Assembly: GCF_042651785.1 (NCBI RefSeq)
Contig: NZ_JBHSEC010000014.1
Coordinates: forward strand, 1 to 64,000
Origin: Chungangia koreensis
GTDB lineage: Bacteria > Bacillota > Bacilli > Bacillales_A > Planococcaceae
Direction of reading: 5' to 3'
DNA: 64,000 nt
In this document: positions 1-8,580 of the stretch, piece after piece
How the letters are laid out: each line of letters starts with the position of its first letter
Numbering within the stretch: the stretch's first letter is position 1
The notes under the pieces: model-generated
Told to the model about the DNA's origin: nothing
Seen by the model: the letters and a program-made list of their open reading frames with translations, nothing else
The model's database searches: none
Made by a program: the position numbers and the translations under genes

Positions 1-26
1 TACTAATCGATCGAGGACTTAACCTA
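1..26 (+). rRNA. 23S rRNA, 3' tail (partial)
   Basis: The window opens with the conserved 3' terminus of Bacillales 23S rRNA (TACTAATCGATCGAGGACTT). The rest lies upstream of the window. The exact mature end is estimated. Confidence 0.85.
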
Positions 27-102
27 ATAAAGTAAAATCCGGAAGGATTGCTTGAAAAGCTTCAATGTCTTGTTTATCCAGTTTTGAGCGAACAAGCTCA
101 TA

Positions 103-219
<117 letters not shown>

Positions 220-266
220 CATACATATTATTTTTCTCTTCATCTAATTGTTTTGTTAACAATTAT

Positions 267-341
267 TCCGAAGTAGCTCAGTGGTAGAGCAACCGGCTGT
301 TAACCGGTTGGTCGCAGGTTCGAATCCTGCCTTCGGAGCCA
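267..341 (+). tRNA. tRNA-Asn (GTT)
   Basis: This is a full cloverleaf with acceptor TCCGAAG/CTTCGGA, anticodon GTT at 299-301, T-loop GGTTCGAATCC and encoded CCA. Confidence 0.95.
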
Positions 342-346
342 CTGTT

Positions 347-419
347 GCTTCCATAGCTCAGTAGGTAGAGTGCTTCCATGGTAAGGAAGAGGTCACCGGT
401 TCGAGCCCGGTTGGAAGCT
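347..419 (+). tRNA. tRNA-Thr (GGT)
   Basis: The acceptor is GCTTCCA/TGGAAGC and the anticodon GGT lies at 380-382 in loop ATGGTAA. CCA is not encoded, so it must be added by a nucleotidyltransferase. Confidence 0.93.
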
Positions 420-439
420 TTCATTTTCATCATGATCAA

Positions 440-514
440 GGCCCCTTGGTCAAGCGGTTAAGACACCGCCCTTTCACGGCGGTAACACGGGTTCGAATCC
501 CGTAGGGGTCACCA
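440..514 (+). tRNA. tRNA-Glu (TTC)
   Basis: The acceptor is GGCCCCT/AGGGGTC, anticodon TTC lies at 473-475, and CCA is encoded. Confidence 0.95.
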
Positions 515-589
515 TTTTAGGACAAGCTTGCATAAATCGATAAACTTATTTAAAATTGAGAGATGCACCGCTTATCGCAATTTTTAAAT

Positions 590-665
590 GGAGGATTAGC
601 TCAGCTGGGAGAGCACCTGCCTTACAAGCAGGGGGTCGGCGGTTCGATCCCGTCATCCTCCACCA
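590..665 (+). tRNA. tRNA-Val (TAC)
   Basis: The acceptor is GGAGGAT/ATCCTCC, anticodon TAC lies at 623-625, and CCA is encoded. Confidence 0.95.
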
Positions 666-695
666 TCTAATTTAAGTGAACACCTTTTATAACAT

Positions 696-779
696 GGAGG
701 GGTAGCGAAGTGGCTAAACGCGGCGGACTGTAAATCCGCTCCTTCGGGTTCGGCAGTTCGAATCTGCCCCCCTCCACCA
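696..779 (+). tRNA. tRNA-Tyr (GTA)
   Basis: This is a class II tRNA of 84 nt with a long variable arm (CTCCTTCGGGTTCGG region). Anticodon GTA lies at 730-732 and CCA is encoded. Confidence 0.95.
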
Positions 780-786
780 GTTTTAT

Positions 787-861
787 TGGGGTATAGCCAA
801 GCGGTAAGGCAATGGACTTTGACTCCATCATGCGTTGGTTCGAATCCAGCTACCCCAGCCA
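787..861 (+). tRNA. tRNA-Gln (TTG)
   Basis: The acceptor is TGGGGTA/TACCCCA, anticodon TTG lies at 819-821, and CCA is encoded. Confidence 0.95.
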
Positions 862-877
862 TTTTCATTTTCATAAT

Positions 878-950
878 GAGCCATTAGCTCAGTCGGTAGA
901 GCATCTGACTTTTAATCAGAGGGTCGAAGGTTCGAGTCCTTCATGGCTCA
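878..950 (+). tRNA. tRNA-Lys (TTT)
   Basis: The acceptor is GAGCCAT/ATGGCTC and anticodon TTT lies at 911-913. CCA is not encoded. Confidence 0.94.
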
Positions 951-961
951 CTTTTCTTTTT

Positions 962-1034
962 GGGGCTTTAGCTCAGCTGGGAGAGCGCCTGCCTTGCACG
1001 CAGGAGGTCAGCGGTTCGATCCCGCTAAGCTCCA
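962..1034 (+). tRNA. tRNA-Ala (TGC)
   Basis: The acceptor is GGGGCTT/AAGCTCC and anticodon TGC lies at 995-997. CCA is not encoded. It is the last tRNA of the rRNA/tRNA transcript. Confidence 0.94.
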
Positions 1035-1040
1035 TACAGT

Positions 1041-1075
1041 AAAACTCCTTTCCACTAGTGGAAAGGAGTTTTTTT
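1041..1075 (+). terminator. terminator of the rRNA/tRNA operon
   Basis: The stem AACTCCTTTCCACT/AGTGGAAAGGAGTT is nearly perfect and is followed by T7. It is A-rich on the other side, so it also fits as terminator for the convergent citR gene that ends at 1076. Confidence 0.88.
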
Positions 1076-1960
1076 CTATCCTCCGAAGTAATGGCTTAAC
1101 AAAACATCCATGAATTCCTCTTCAATATCTCCCTTCGTTTTGACTAAAACAAATGTCGATACCGTAGGCAATTCAAACAAATCGAAATAAGGCTGCATTA
1201 GTTTGCCTTCAATCAGCTCCCTTCTGACAATGGAATGAGGAAGAAAGGAAACTCCTAATCCTTCCTGTACAAAGCGCTTGGCAATATGGGCTTGGGTCAC
1301 TTTCATCGTGCGAATGCCTTTTACGTTTTTGTTTAAGGATAGCAACAAGTTATCCCAAAACACGGGATGGTGATGAGTAAACAAATAATGAGTTCGTAAA
1401 ACTTCCGATACATCGATTGCTGGACCTGATTCCTCATCGTATGGATCTGTTGGTGTTACGAATAGAACGGGATCCTCATAAATACGAACTGACTCTACAT
1501 TCTTCGAACCTGCATCGAGTGCTGAAAGACCAATATTGACTTCTCCTGAAAGTACCAATTCTTCAATTGTTGCCGAATCTTCTACTCGAATTCCAATTTC
1601 AATATCGGGATGTTTCTTTAAAAATGAACGTAATACATAAGGAAGTATGGTTTCTGCCATCAGAGGAGAGATTGCAATGCTCCAATGTCTTCTATAGCCT
1701 TGCGTAAAAGCATGGACCTTCGTGAAGGAATCGTCAATATCTTCTAAAATCTGCTTAGCTTTGGGGTAAAAGAATCTTCCTGTGTCAGACAAAGACACCC
1801 GATTGTTTATTCTGTCGAAAAGTGAGGAACCGAGTTGTTCCTCTAATAAGCGAATTTGCACAGTGACATTAGGTTGGGACATCAGCAATCTTTCAGCTGT
1901 TTTTCTAAAGTTCAAAGTTTCTGCTGCTGTACAAAAAGTTTTTAGCCATTGAGTATCCAT
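1076..1960 (-). CDS. citR: LysR-family regulator CitR
   Basis: This is a 294-residue LysR-type regulator. An N-terminal winged helix-turn-helix occupies about residues 3-60 (FCTAAETLNFRKTAERLLMS...), followed by a periplasmic-binding-like effector domain. It is divergent from citrate synthase citA across 98 bp, the arrangement known for Bacillus citR/citA, where CitR represses citA. The start ATG at 1960 has a GGAGG just upstream. Gene identity rests on this neighbourhood as much as on sequence; other LysR regulators look similar. Confidence 0.82.
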   Translation of the reverse strand: MDTQWLKTFCTAAETLNFRKTAERLLMSQPNVTVQIRLLEEQLGSSLFDRINNRVSLSDTGRFFYPKAKQILEDIDDSFTKVHAFTQGYRRHWSIAISPLMAETILPYVLRSFLKKHPDIEIGIRVEDSATIEELVLSGEVNIGLSALDAGSKNVESVRIYEDPVLFVTPTDPYDEESGPAIDVSEVLRTHYLFTHHHPVFWDNLLLSLNKNVKGIRTMKVTQAHIAKRFVQEGLGVSFLPHSIVRRELIEGKLMQPYFDLFELPTVSTFVLVKTKGDIEEEFMDVLLSHYFGG

Positions 1961-1970
1961 ATAACCTCCG

Positions 1971-1985
1971 ATTAATATTATTAAT
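1971..1985. promoter_or_regulatory. candidate CitR operator (palindrome)
   Basis: ATTAATATTATTAAT is a perfect palindrome with 7-bp arms and fits the LysR T-N11-A motif. It lies between the divergent citR and citA genes next to the citR start codon. Binding is inferred from position. Confidence 0.4.
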
Positions 1986-2019
1986 TGATTTAATTATATA
2001 TCTTTAATTTTTATTATCA

Positions 2020-2033
2020 ATAAAGCGCTTTAT
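2020..2033. promoter_or_regulatory. cre-like palindrome at the citA promoter
   Basis: ATAAAGCGCTTTAT is a perfect 14-bp palindrome containing the AAAGCGCTTT core of CcpA catabolite-responsive elements, but lacking the outer TG/CA. It overlaps a TATACT -10 candidate (2031-2036), which suits repression of citA by carbon catabolite control. Confidence 0.4.
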
Positions 2034-2058
2034 ACTGAAGAAAAGGAGGCGTACGGAT

Positions 2059-3120
2059 ATGATACAAAAAGGCTTGAAGGATGTTGTAGCTGTTGAAACG
2101 AAGATTGCTTCTGTGGACGGGGAAAAAGGTGAGTTGCGATACCGAGGAAGAAAAGTGGATGAAATAGTCGGGGAAGCAACTTTTGAGGAACTGGCCACCT
2201 TCATCTGGAACGGAAAAAAGGAAAGTGTCGATTTCAAGTCAGTTCGAAAACTGCCAGAACATGTTGAGCGGGTAATTGATACTCTGCCTGGAGAGATATC
2301 CATCATGGATGCTACGCGGACTGCGGTCTCTGCATTTGCACATCTAAGCTTCAAGGAACTGCCACTGTATGAGCAAGCAGTCAACCTAACTGCCACTTTG
2401 CCAGTGATCATCGCAAGACATTATCGGAAGCAACAAGGGTTACCGATAATTCAGCCAGATTCTACTTTAAATCACACCGCGAATTACTTATGGATGTTGA
2501 ATGGAGAAAAGCCATCCGATGCACAAGTTGAAGCATTGGAAACTTATCTCAACTTAACGATGGAGCATGGCTTGAATGCATCTACCTTTGCGGCAAGGGT
2601 AACGATTTCAACTGAATCGGATTTAACTGCTGCAGTGACTTCTGCACTTGGTACGATGAAGGGACCACTTCATGGAGGGGCACCATCTGGTGTGATAGAT
2701 CTTCTTGAGGAGATTCGAGAAGTAGGGGATGTTAAAGCGGTAATCGAGAAAAAGCTCTCGGAAGGTGAACGGATTATGGGCTTCGGGCATAGGGTTTACA
2801 AAACGGAAGACCCGCGTTCAATACTGCTTAGGGAGAAATGTTTAAGACTCCATGGCAAGGATGAATGGTTGGACTTGGCTACGCAGGCAGAGAAGGAAAT
2901 CATTGAGCTGTTGGCCATTCATAAACCGGGAAGGAAGCTTTATACAAATGTGGAGTTCTATGCAGCTGCTATCATGCGGTCAATTGCGATGCCTCCAGAA
3001 CTATTTACACCGACATTTAGTGCAGCCAGAATTGTTGGTTGGACTGCACATGCTATTGAACAATTAAGTGATAATACAATCTTCCGACCGCAGTCGATTT
3101 ATGTCGGAAATATGCTTTAA
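2059..3120 (+). CDS. citA: citrate synthase CitA
   Basis: This is a 353-residue citrate synthase that condenses acetyl-CoA and oxaloacetate to citrate. Signature blocks are MEHGLNASTFAARV (His170), GPLHGGAPSG (His205) and GFGHRVYKTEDPR (His244). The third catalytic position falls in YTNVEFYAAAIM, with Glu299 where most citrate synthases have Asp; as I recall, B. subtilis CitA has the same NVEFYAAA motif, so this marks the CitA branch rather than a defect. The start has AAGGAGG at 2043-2049. It is the minor, CitR-controlled isoenzyme in Bacillus, distinct from CitZ. Confidence 0.9.
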   Translation: MIQKGLKDVVAVETKIASVDGEKGELRYRGRKVDEIVGEATFEELATFIWNGKKESVDFKSVRKLPEHVERVIDTLPGEISIMDATRTAVSAFAHLSFKELPLYEQAVNLTATLPVIIARHYRKQQGLPIIQPDSTLNHTANYLWMLNGEKPSDAQVEALETYLNLTMEHGLNASTFAARVTISTESDLTAAVTSALGTMKGPLHGGAPSGVIDLLEEIREVGDVKAVIEKKLSEGERIMGFGHRVYKTEDPRSILLREKCLRLHGKDEWLDLATQAEKEIIELLAIHKPGRKLYTNVEFYAAAIMRSIAMPPELFTPTFSAARIVGWTAHAIEQLSDNTIFRPQSIYVGNML

Positions 3121-3128
3121 AACCCCAT

Positions 3129-3156
3129 GGGTAGTACATTTGTGCTACCCTTTATT
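3129..3156 (+). terminator. probable citA terminator
   Basis: The stem GGGTAG/CTACCC has extra pairing in the loop and is followed by TTTATT. It lies 9 nt after the citA stop codon. Confidence 0.5.
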
Positions 3157-3247
3157 AAATTTTCTTATCAAATGTAAATTAAGAAAAAAATGTATTTTCA
3201 AATGGACTGAATCCCATTATAATTTATACAATCTATGGATGAAAAAG

Positions 3248-3295
3248 AGGCCGACCAGTCGCTGGGAATGGAACGATGGTCGGCCTTTCGTTCGT
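3248..3295 (+). terminator. hairpin, possible terminator
   Basis: The stem AGGCCGACCA/TGGTCGGCCT has a loop of about 19 nt and is followed by TTCGTTCGTTT. It lies between citA and the GNAT gene and may be a second terminator or an intergenic hairpin. Confidence 0.45.
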
Positions 3296-3347
3296 TTATA
3301 GCAGCAGCAATACCCAACATCTTATTTGAGAAACGAGGTTATGAAAA

Positions 3348-3920
3348 GTGGCAACCATTTTGACTGACGGAACTGTTCTTCTTCGTCCACTGGTTATGGA
3401 AGACATTGAGCCGCTTTGGGATTTGTACAGTCCGGTCATTTTTGAGCACATGTTAAATAAGATTGAATCGAAGGAGCAGTTAGAAGCTTGGATTAGTTCC
3501 AGCTTAAAATCGGAAGGTTCTCTCACGTTTACCATTCAGCACGCACAGACATATGAAATCATGGGAACTACCCGAATCTATTCAATCGATATGACTCATC
3601 GAACATGTGAAATCGGCTCCACCTTTTATGGAGAAGCCTATCAGCGAACCGGTATTAACACGAAAACAAAAATGCTGCTGCTTACGTATTGTTTTGATAC
3701 GCTTGGGATGATGCGTGTCCAGTTTAAGACGGACATTGAAAACGAACGATCGCAGAGAGCGATTGAACGGCTGGGTGCTACACGTGAAGGAATACTGCGT
3801 AATGAGCGAATCCGTTCTAATGGAAAGATTCGTCATGCAGTGATTTATTCCATCATAGATAGTGAATGGCCGATAGTGAAAGTTCATATTGAAATGATGA
3901 TGAATAAATATACCGTTTGA
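3348..3920 (+). CDS. GNAT-family N-acetyltransferase (RimJ/RimL-like)
   Basis: This 190-residue protein has the RimJ/RimL layout: N-terminal TVLLRPLVMEDIEPLW, a central beta strand, and the C-terminal block TDIENERSQRAIERLGATREGI, typical of acetyltransferases acting on ribosomal-protein N-termini or small amines. Substrate cannot be read from sequence. The GTG start at 3348 is chosen because GAGG lies 9 nt upstream; an ATG at 3341 stops after eight codons in another frame. Confidence 0.8.
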   Translation: MATILTDGTVLLRPLVMEDIEPLWDLYSPVIFEHMLNKIESKEQLEAWISSSLKSEGSLTFTIQHAQTYEIMGTTRIYSIDMTHRTCEIGSTFYGEAYQRTGINTKTKMLLLTYCFDTLGMMRVQFKTDIENERSQRAIERLGATREGILRNERIRSNGKIRHAVIYSIIDSEWPIVKVHIEMMMNKYTV

Positions 3921-3985
3921 TGTACAGTTGAGCCAAAGTAATCCCTCTATTACAATATTAGTAGGCAAATAGGGGGTATGAAAAT

Positions 3986-4891
3986 ATGAATAAATTAGAC
4001 ATTGCTATTATTGGGGTTCCGATGGATTTAGGGCAAGCAAGACGCGGTGTAGATATGGGGCCAAGCGCCATCCGTTATGCGGGAGTTGTCGAGCGACTTG
4101 AAGCAATTGGCCATGAAGTCACGGATGAAGGGGATATACAAGTCCGTGTAACGAAAAGCTCCGACATGACGCAAACAAACTTAAAGAATCTGAATGAGGT
4201 TCGAATCGGCAATACAAAATTGGCCGACAAGGTACATGAAGTAGTAACGAACGGAAAATTCCCACTTGTTTTAGGTGGCGACCATAGTATTGCTATTGGT
4301 ACACTTGCTGGCATTTCCGATCGGTACAAAAACTTAGGTGTTATTTGGTATGATGCACATGCCGACTTAAATACAGATGAAACTTCACCTTCGGGTAATA
4401 TACACGGGATGCCACTTGCAGTGAGCCTTGGCCTTGGCCATGATGAACTCGTTAACATTCGTGGATTTGCCCCTAAGGTGAAGCCTGAAAATATAGTGAT
4501 TATCGGTGCACGCTCCATTGATCCTGGAGAACGTGAATTGATAAAAGAAAGAGGCATTAAAGTCTACACGATGCATGAAATTGACCGATTGGGTATGACA
4601 GCAGTTGTAGAAGACGCCATTAGTTACTTAAAGTCCCGTGAAGTGGATGGGGTCCATCTCTCTTTAGATTTGGACGGACTTGATCCGCTTTATACACCAG
4701 GAGTCGGTACACCGGTTCCAGGGGGCATCACGTATCGTGAAAGCCATTTGGCGATGGAGATGCTTGAAGAGAGCGGACTGATTACATCTGCTGAATTTGT
4801 TGAGGTTAACCCGATCTTGGACGAACGGAATAAGACGGCTGATGTGGCTGTCGCTCTGATGGGATCCTTATTTGGTGAGAGATTACTATAG
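3986..4891 (+). CDS. rocF: arginase
   Basis: This 301-residue arginase hydrolyses L-arginine to ornithine and urea. The binuclear manganese motifs are all present: GGDHS (about residue 97), WYDAHADLNT, GNIHGMPL, and SLDLDGLDPLYTPGVGTPVPGG. Length equals that of Bacillus RocF. The start ATG at 3986 has a purine-rich GGGGGTATG upstream. The gene stands alone here between a GNAT gene and sigW, not with other roc genes, and ends in a terminator. Confidence 0.93.
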   Translation: MNKLDIAIIGVPMDLGQARRGVDMGPSAIRYAGVVERLEAIGHEVTDEGDIQVRVTKSSDMTQTNLKNLNEVRIGNTKLADKVHEVVTNGKFPLVLGGDHSIAIGTLAGISDRYKNLGVIWYDAHADLNTDETSPSGNIHGMPLAVSLGLGHDELVNIRGFAPKVKPENIVIIGARSIDPGERELIKERGIKVYTMHEIDRLGMTAVVEDAISYLKSREVDGVHLSLDLDGLDPLYTPGVGTPVPGGITYRESHLAMEMLEESGLITSAEFVEVNPILDERNKTADVAVALMGSLFGERLL

Positions 4892-4897
4892 TTAAGA

Positions 4898-4927
4898 ATG
4901 GAAGCGGGTATTTCCGCTTCTTTTTTG
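4898..4927 (+). terminator. rocF terminator
   Basis: The stem GGAAGCGG/CCGCTTC is followed by TTTTTT, just after the rocF stop codon. Confidence 0.7.
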
Positions 4928-5008
4928 TGTGAAATGAATTGTAAATATTTTATAAATAATCAGGTAGAGACCTCCCACTTTTGGTAAAATAAAAAGATAG
5001 AGAAAAAA

Positions 5009-5035
5009 TGAAACCTGTCTATGCCTAAGAACGTA
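5009..5035 (+). promoter_or_regulatory. sigma-W autoregulatory promoter
   Basis: TGAAAC (5009-5014), a 17-bp spacer and CGTA (5032-5035) match the extracytoplasmic sigma-W consensus, about 40 bp before the sigW start. Autoregulation of sigW-rsiW is established in B. subtilis; here it is inferred from the motif. Confidence 0.8.
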
Positions 5036-5073
5036 TATAGGGGACAGCCGCATGAAAGCGGAGGGAGAATGAA

Positions 5074-5637
5074 ATGGATGCGTTAGTCAACAAGCGGGTC
5101 AAACAGGTGCTAAAAGGCGATTACGACGCTTTTACTGAGATTGTAGAATTGTATCAGGACAAATTGTATCAGGTTTGTTACAGGATGCTTGGCAATCGAC
5201 ATGAGGCGGAAGATATCGCACAGGAAGCGTTTGTCCGTGCTTATATTAATATTCATACGTTCGATCAAAAAAGAAAATTTTCTACTTGGCTATATCGGAT
5301 TGCAACTAATTTGTGCATCGACCGTATAAGAAAGAAGAAACCGGATTATTATTTGGATGCAGAAGTTAGAGGGACAGAAGGGCTGACCCTTTATTCTCAA
5401 GTGGCTGCTGACGAGGAACTGCCCGAGGAAGAACTGATGAAAATGGAATTGCAGGATCGGGTCCAGTACGAAATTGGCCGTTTGCCGGATAAATACCGAT
5501 CTGTAATTGTGCTCAAATATATTGAAGAGCTTCCGCTTCTTGAAATCAGCGAAATACTGGACTTGCCGCTTGGTACAGTCAAGACGCGGATACATAGAGG
5601 ACGGGAGGCTCTGCGTAAACAGCTGAGCAACTTGTAG
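5074..5637 (+). CDS. sigW: RNA polymerase ECF sigma factor SigW
   Basis: This 187-residue ECF sigma factor directs genes for resistance to envelope-active antibiotics. Sigma region 2 covers about residues 22-92 (YQDKLYQVCYRMLGNRHEAE, FSTWLYRIATNLCIDRIRKK). Region 4 covers about 130-185 (LPDKYRSVIVLKYIEELPLL...GTVKTRIHRGREALRKQL). It is followed 14 nt later by its anti-sigma gene and preceded by a sigma-W promoter, the standard autoregulated pair. Confidence 0.93.
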   Translation: MDALVNKRVKQVLKGDYDAFTEIVELYQDKLYQVCYRMLGNRHEAEDIAQEAFVRAYINIHTFDQKRKFSTWLYRIATNLCIDRIRKKKPDYYLDAEVRGTEGLTLYSQVAADEELPEEELMKMELQDRVQYEIGRLPDKYRSVIVLKYIEELPLLEISEILDLPLGTVKTRIHRGREALRKQLSNL

Positions 5638-5651
5638 GAGGGAAGCGTGAC

Positions 5652-6293
5652 ATGAGTACGTGTCCAGAACGTATTGTAGAACAGATGCATGAATATTTGG
5701 ACGGGGAAATCAGCGCTGCGCATGAAAAAGAATTAAAGGCGCATTTGGAAACATGCACCGCTTGCCAAAAGCATATGCATGAGTTGAGTAAAACGATCGC
5801 CTTTGTGAAAAGTGCATCACATGTAACGGCTCCAGAAGGCTTTAAAGACCGAGTGGTTGCACGCTTGCCGAAGGAAAAGAAATATAACGGAGTGCAACGA
5901 TGGTTCCGTCAGCACCCAATAGCAACAGCAGCATCTTTGTTCCTGCTGTTAATGAGCACCAGCTTATTTTCAAATTTCAATGATGATCAACAGTTCTCTG
6001 TAACTAAGCAAGAGAACATTATTGTGCAAGGTCAGACAGTAATTGTACCTGCAGGGGAGACGGTGAAAGGTGATCTCGTTGTCCGCAATGGTGATCTTCA
6101 AATCGAGGGAGAAGTCGATGGAAATGTCACGATCATCAACGGAGCGAAGTACATGGCCTCTACAGCAAATGTAACTGGCCAGATCGAAGAGATCAACAAA
6201 GCGTTTGATTGGCTTTGGTATAAGATTAAAACCGGATTCAAGGATGCAGTATCATTTATGAACCAAGACGAAAAGAAAGAAGAATTAGAGTAA
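5652..6293 (+). CDS. rsiW: anti-sigma-W factor RsiW
   Basis: This 213-residue single-pass membrane protein holds SigW inactive. The cytoplasmic zinc anti-sigma motif HLETCTACQ lies near residues 36-44. One membrane segment (ATAASLFLLLMSTSLF) spans about residues 95-112. An extracellular part contains the conserved GETVKGDLVV...GDLQIEGEVDGNVT repeat, as in B. subtilis RsiW. Release of SigW in B. subtilis is by regulated proteolysis of this protein. AGGAGGG lies upstream of the ATG. It is co-transcribed with sigW. Confidence 0.92.
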   Translation: MSTCPERIVEQMHEYLDGEISAAHEKELKAHLETCTACQKHMHELSKTIAFVKSASHVTAPEGFKDRVVARLPKEKKYNGVQRWFRQHPIATAASLFLLLMSTSLFSNFNDDQQFSVTKQENIIVQGQTVIVPAGETVKGDLVVRNGDLQIEGEVDGNVTIINGAKYMASTANVTGQIEEINKAFDWLWYKIKTGFKDAVSFMNQDEKKEELE

Positions 6294-6324
6294 AAAGTCT
6301 TCCGTTTAATGGAAGACTTTTTAT
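6293..6324 (+). terminator. sigW-rsiW terminator
   Basis: The stem AAAAAGTCTTCC/GGAAGACTTTTT directly follows the rsiW stop. It separates the sigma-W pair from the cdaA-cdaR-glmM operon. Confidence 0.85.
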
Positions 6325-6402
6325 CTTTCTAAAAGCGTTGAAACCTGCACTTATGTTATACTTATCGCATATGTATTTGTGAGGAAAAGTGGGGGATGCC
6401 AC

Positions 6403-7239
6403 ATGACATTTTTAGATCAGTTTACGGACTTCACCCCGTTAAATGTACTGGTCAATATCATCGATGTACTCCTTGTATGGTTTGTTATATATAAGCTCAT
6501 CGCCATTATTAAAGGAACGAAAGCAGTTCAACTCCTGAAAGGGATCTTTGTCATTATCATCGCCCGTATTGTCACGGAAGTCGTCGGCCTGGACACACTT
6601 GGTTGGCTGATGCAGATGGTTTTAGACTGGGGATTCATCGCAATCATTATCATCTTCCAGCCAGAATTACGGCGTGCCTTGGAGCAGATCGGACGAGGAA
6701 AGCTCTTTGCCCGAAGCTCCCAACAGGAATTGGAAGAGCGAAACCGTCTCATTGAAGCAATGGTCAAATCCGTCAGCTATATGGCGAAACGAAGGATTGG
6801 TGCATTGATTTCCATTGAGCGGGAGACAGGATTGACAGATTATATCGAAACCGGGATTCCGATTCAGTCGGAAATTACATCTGAATTACTGATTAACATC
6901 TTTATTCCGAATACGCCTTTGCATGACGGAGCGGTGATTATCCAAAAAAATCGGATTGCCGCGGCAGCCTGTTATTTGCCTCTATCGGAAAGTCCGTTCA
7001 TCTCCAAAGAACTCGGTACACGGCATCGAGCCGCCCTGGGATTGAGTGAAGTAACGGACGCCATTACAGTTGTTGTCTCCGAAGAAACCGGAGCAGTCAG
7101 CTTGACGGCGAATGGAGATTTACACCGAAACCTGTCTGTGGAAGATTTCGAGTCGCGCCTTCGTAAAATGTGGTTCGGCCCGGAAATCGAACAAAGCCAG
7201 TCCTCCAAGTGGACATGGGGAGGGAAAAAGAATGGATAA
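6403..7239 (+). CDS. cdaA: diadenylate cyclase CdaA
   Basis: This membrane diadenylate cyclase makes c-di-AMP from two ATP. Three N-terminal transmembrane segments (about residues 10-90) precede a DAC domain with the catalytic motifs LHDGAVII and GTRHRAALG. ATG at 6403 is chosen over an upstream GTG (6379) because a G-rich Shine-Dalgarno (GGGGGATG) sits just before it. The gene overlaps cdaR by 8 nt (ATGGATAA), implying translational coupling. In Bacillus, CdaA activity is modulated by CdaR and GlmM, the next two genes. Confidence 0.94.
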   Translation: MTFLDQFTDFTPLNVLVNIIDVLLVWFVIYKLIAIIKGTKAVQLLKGIFVIIIARIVTEVVGLDTLGWLMQMVLDWGFIAIIIIFQPELRRALEQIGRGKLFARSSQQELEERNRLIEAMVKSVSYMAKRRIGALISIERETGLTDYIETGIPIQSEITSELLINIFIPNTPLHDGAVIIQKNRIAAAACYLPLSESPFISKELGTRHRAALGLSEVTDAITVVVSEETGAVSLTANGDLHRNLSVEDFESRLRKMWFGPEIEQSQSSKWTWGGKKNG

Positions 7240-8548
7240 ATTGATGGATAGCCCCTGGTTTTTGCGAATTACGGCACTTCTATTAGCCATGCTTCTTTTC
7301 TTCACAGTCAAATCAAGTGATGACGACAATAAAAATGCAGCAGGAACATCGACCGAAGTTATGCGAGATATTCCAGTTGAAGTTTACTATGATGCAGAGA
7401 ATTTAGTTGTAAGCGGCATTCCGGATACAGTGGATGTCACAATAGATGGACCCTTGAATTTAGTTCAAACGGAACGGGCCCTTCGTGATTTTACGATTTT
7501 TGTTGACCTTCGTGAATATACATTAGGTGAACAAACCGTCAAGATTCAGCATGAGAACATTTCTGAAAAGCTTTCAGTACGGATTGACCCAAGTGTCGTC
7601 AATGTCGTAATTGAAGAAAAAATTACTGAAACCGTTAGAGTAGAACCCGAAATTAATGAACAGCTCTTATCTGAAGATTATATTGTGACGGATGTGAAAG
7701 TAGAGCCTTCCACTGTTCAAATTACTGGTGCAAAAAGCACCATCGATGCAATTGCATTTGTAAAAGCTTCAGTTTCTGGAGAAGAGGGTATGGATGAAAC
7801 GTTCACGAGGAATACGCGAGTGCGTGTCCTCGACAAAGAGTTGAACAAGCTTACCGTGTCTATTGAACCGGAAGAGGTCTCAATGACGGTCACGATTGAA
7901 CAATATAGTCGAGAAGTACCGATTGAGCTCAGACAGCGTGGGACTCCAAGGGAAGGTGTGACAATCAACTCCCTTTCAGCGAATCAACGGACTGTCCGAG
8001 TCTATGGCAAGAGGTCCGTAGTGGATGAAATGGAATCGTTAGTAGTAGATGTCGATATTTCAGATGTCACTGCTTCCCAAGTACAAACCCTTAATCTCAA
8101 AGCACCGAAAGGGATTTCCAAGCTATCGCGTGATGAAATCGAAGTAAATGTAGCAGCTACTGTTGAAGAGGAAACGCCAGAAGGAGCGGAAGTGCCGGCA
8201 GAAACACCGACAGCACAGACTCCACCTACCGAAGTTCCTTCTTCTACTGAACAAACAGAGCCAGTGGAAGCACAAAAAGTGTTTGTGGAAGTTCCGATTG
8301 AGGTAAGAGGATTGTCGGACCAGTATAAAAGTACGTTCATCCAACCGGATCGAGGACTTCTGACACTAACAGTAAGGGGCAAGCCCGAACAAATCAATCA
8401 ACTGAATAAATCCGACTTTAAACTGTTCGTCGATGCAAGCAGAGCAAAAGAAGGAGAAAATGAGATGACAGTTTCTGTTAATGGACCGGAAAGCGTTGAT
8501 TGGTCCTTATCTTCAAATAATATTACGCTTCAAGTCGAACGGGCGTAA
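7232..8548 (+). CDS. cdaR: CdaA regulator CdaR (YbbR-domain protein)
   Basis: This 438-residue protein has one N-terminal transmembrane helix (ALLLAMLLFFTV, about residues 13-28) and a large extracellular part made of repeated YbbR domains. A Pro/Thr/Glu-rich linker (about residues 310-350) precedes the last domain. It regulates c-di-AMP synthesis by CdaA. The start ATG at 7232 lies inside the cdaA stop region; the longer upstream reading frame is the overlap with cdaA and is not used. Confidence 0.92.
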   Translation: MDKLMDSPWFLRITALLLAMLLFFTVKSSDDDNKNAAGTSTEVMRDIPVEVYYDAENLVVSGIPDTVDVTIDGPLNLVQTERALRDFTIFVDLREYTLGEQTVKIQHENISEKLSVRIDPSVVNVVIEEKITETVRVEPEINEQLLSEDYIVTDVKVEPSTVQITGAKSTIDAIAFVKASVSGEEGMDETFTRNTRVRVLDKELNKLTVSIEPEEVSMTVTIEQYSREVPIELRQRGTPREGVTINSLSANQRTVRVYGKRSVVDEMESLVVDVDISDVTASQVQTLNLKAPKGISKLSRDEIEVNVAATVEEETPEGAEVPAETPTAQTPPTEVPSSTEQTEPVEAQKVFVEVPIEVRGLSDQYKSTFIQPDRGLLTLTVRGKPEQINQLNKSDFKLFVDASRAKEGENEMTVSVNGPESVDWSLSSNNITLQVERA

Positions 8549-8580
8549 CTTAGCACAGGATTGAAGGAGAGAGAAGTAGA

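Noticed and set aside
653..1042. Short open frames across the tRNA genes
   Set aside because: They cover tRNA genes on both strands and have no ribosome-binding sites.
6338..6366. A second sigma-W promoter (TGAAAC) before cdaA
   Set aside because: TGAAAC is present at 6339-6344, but no CGTA lies at the required distance (the nearest CG is 21 nt away).
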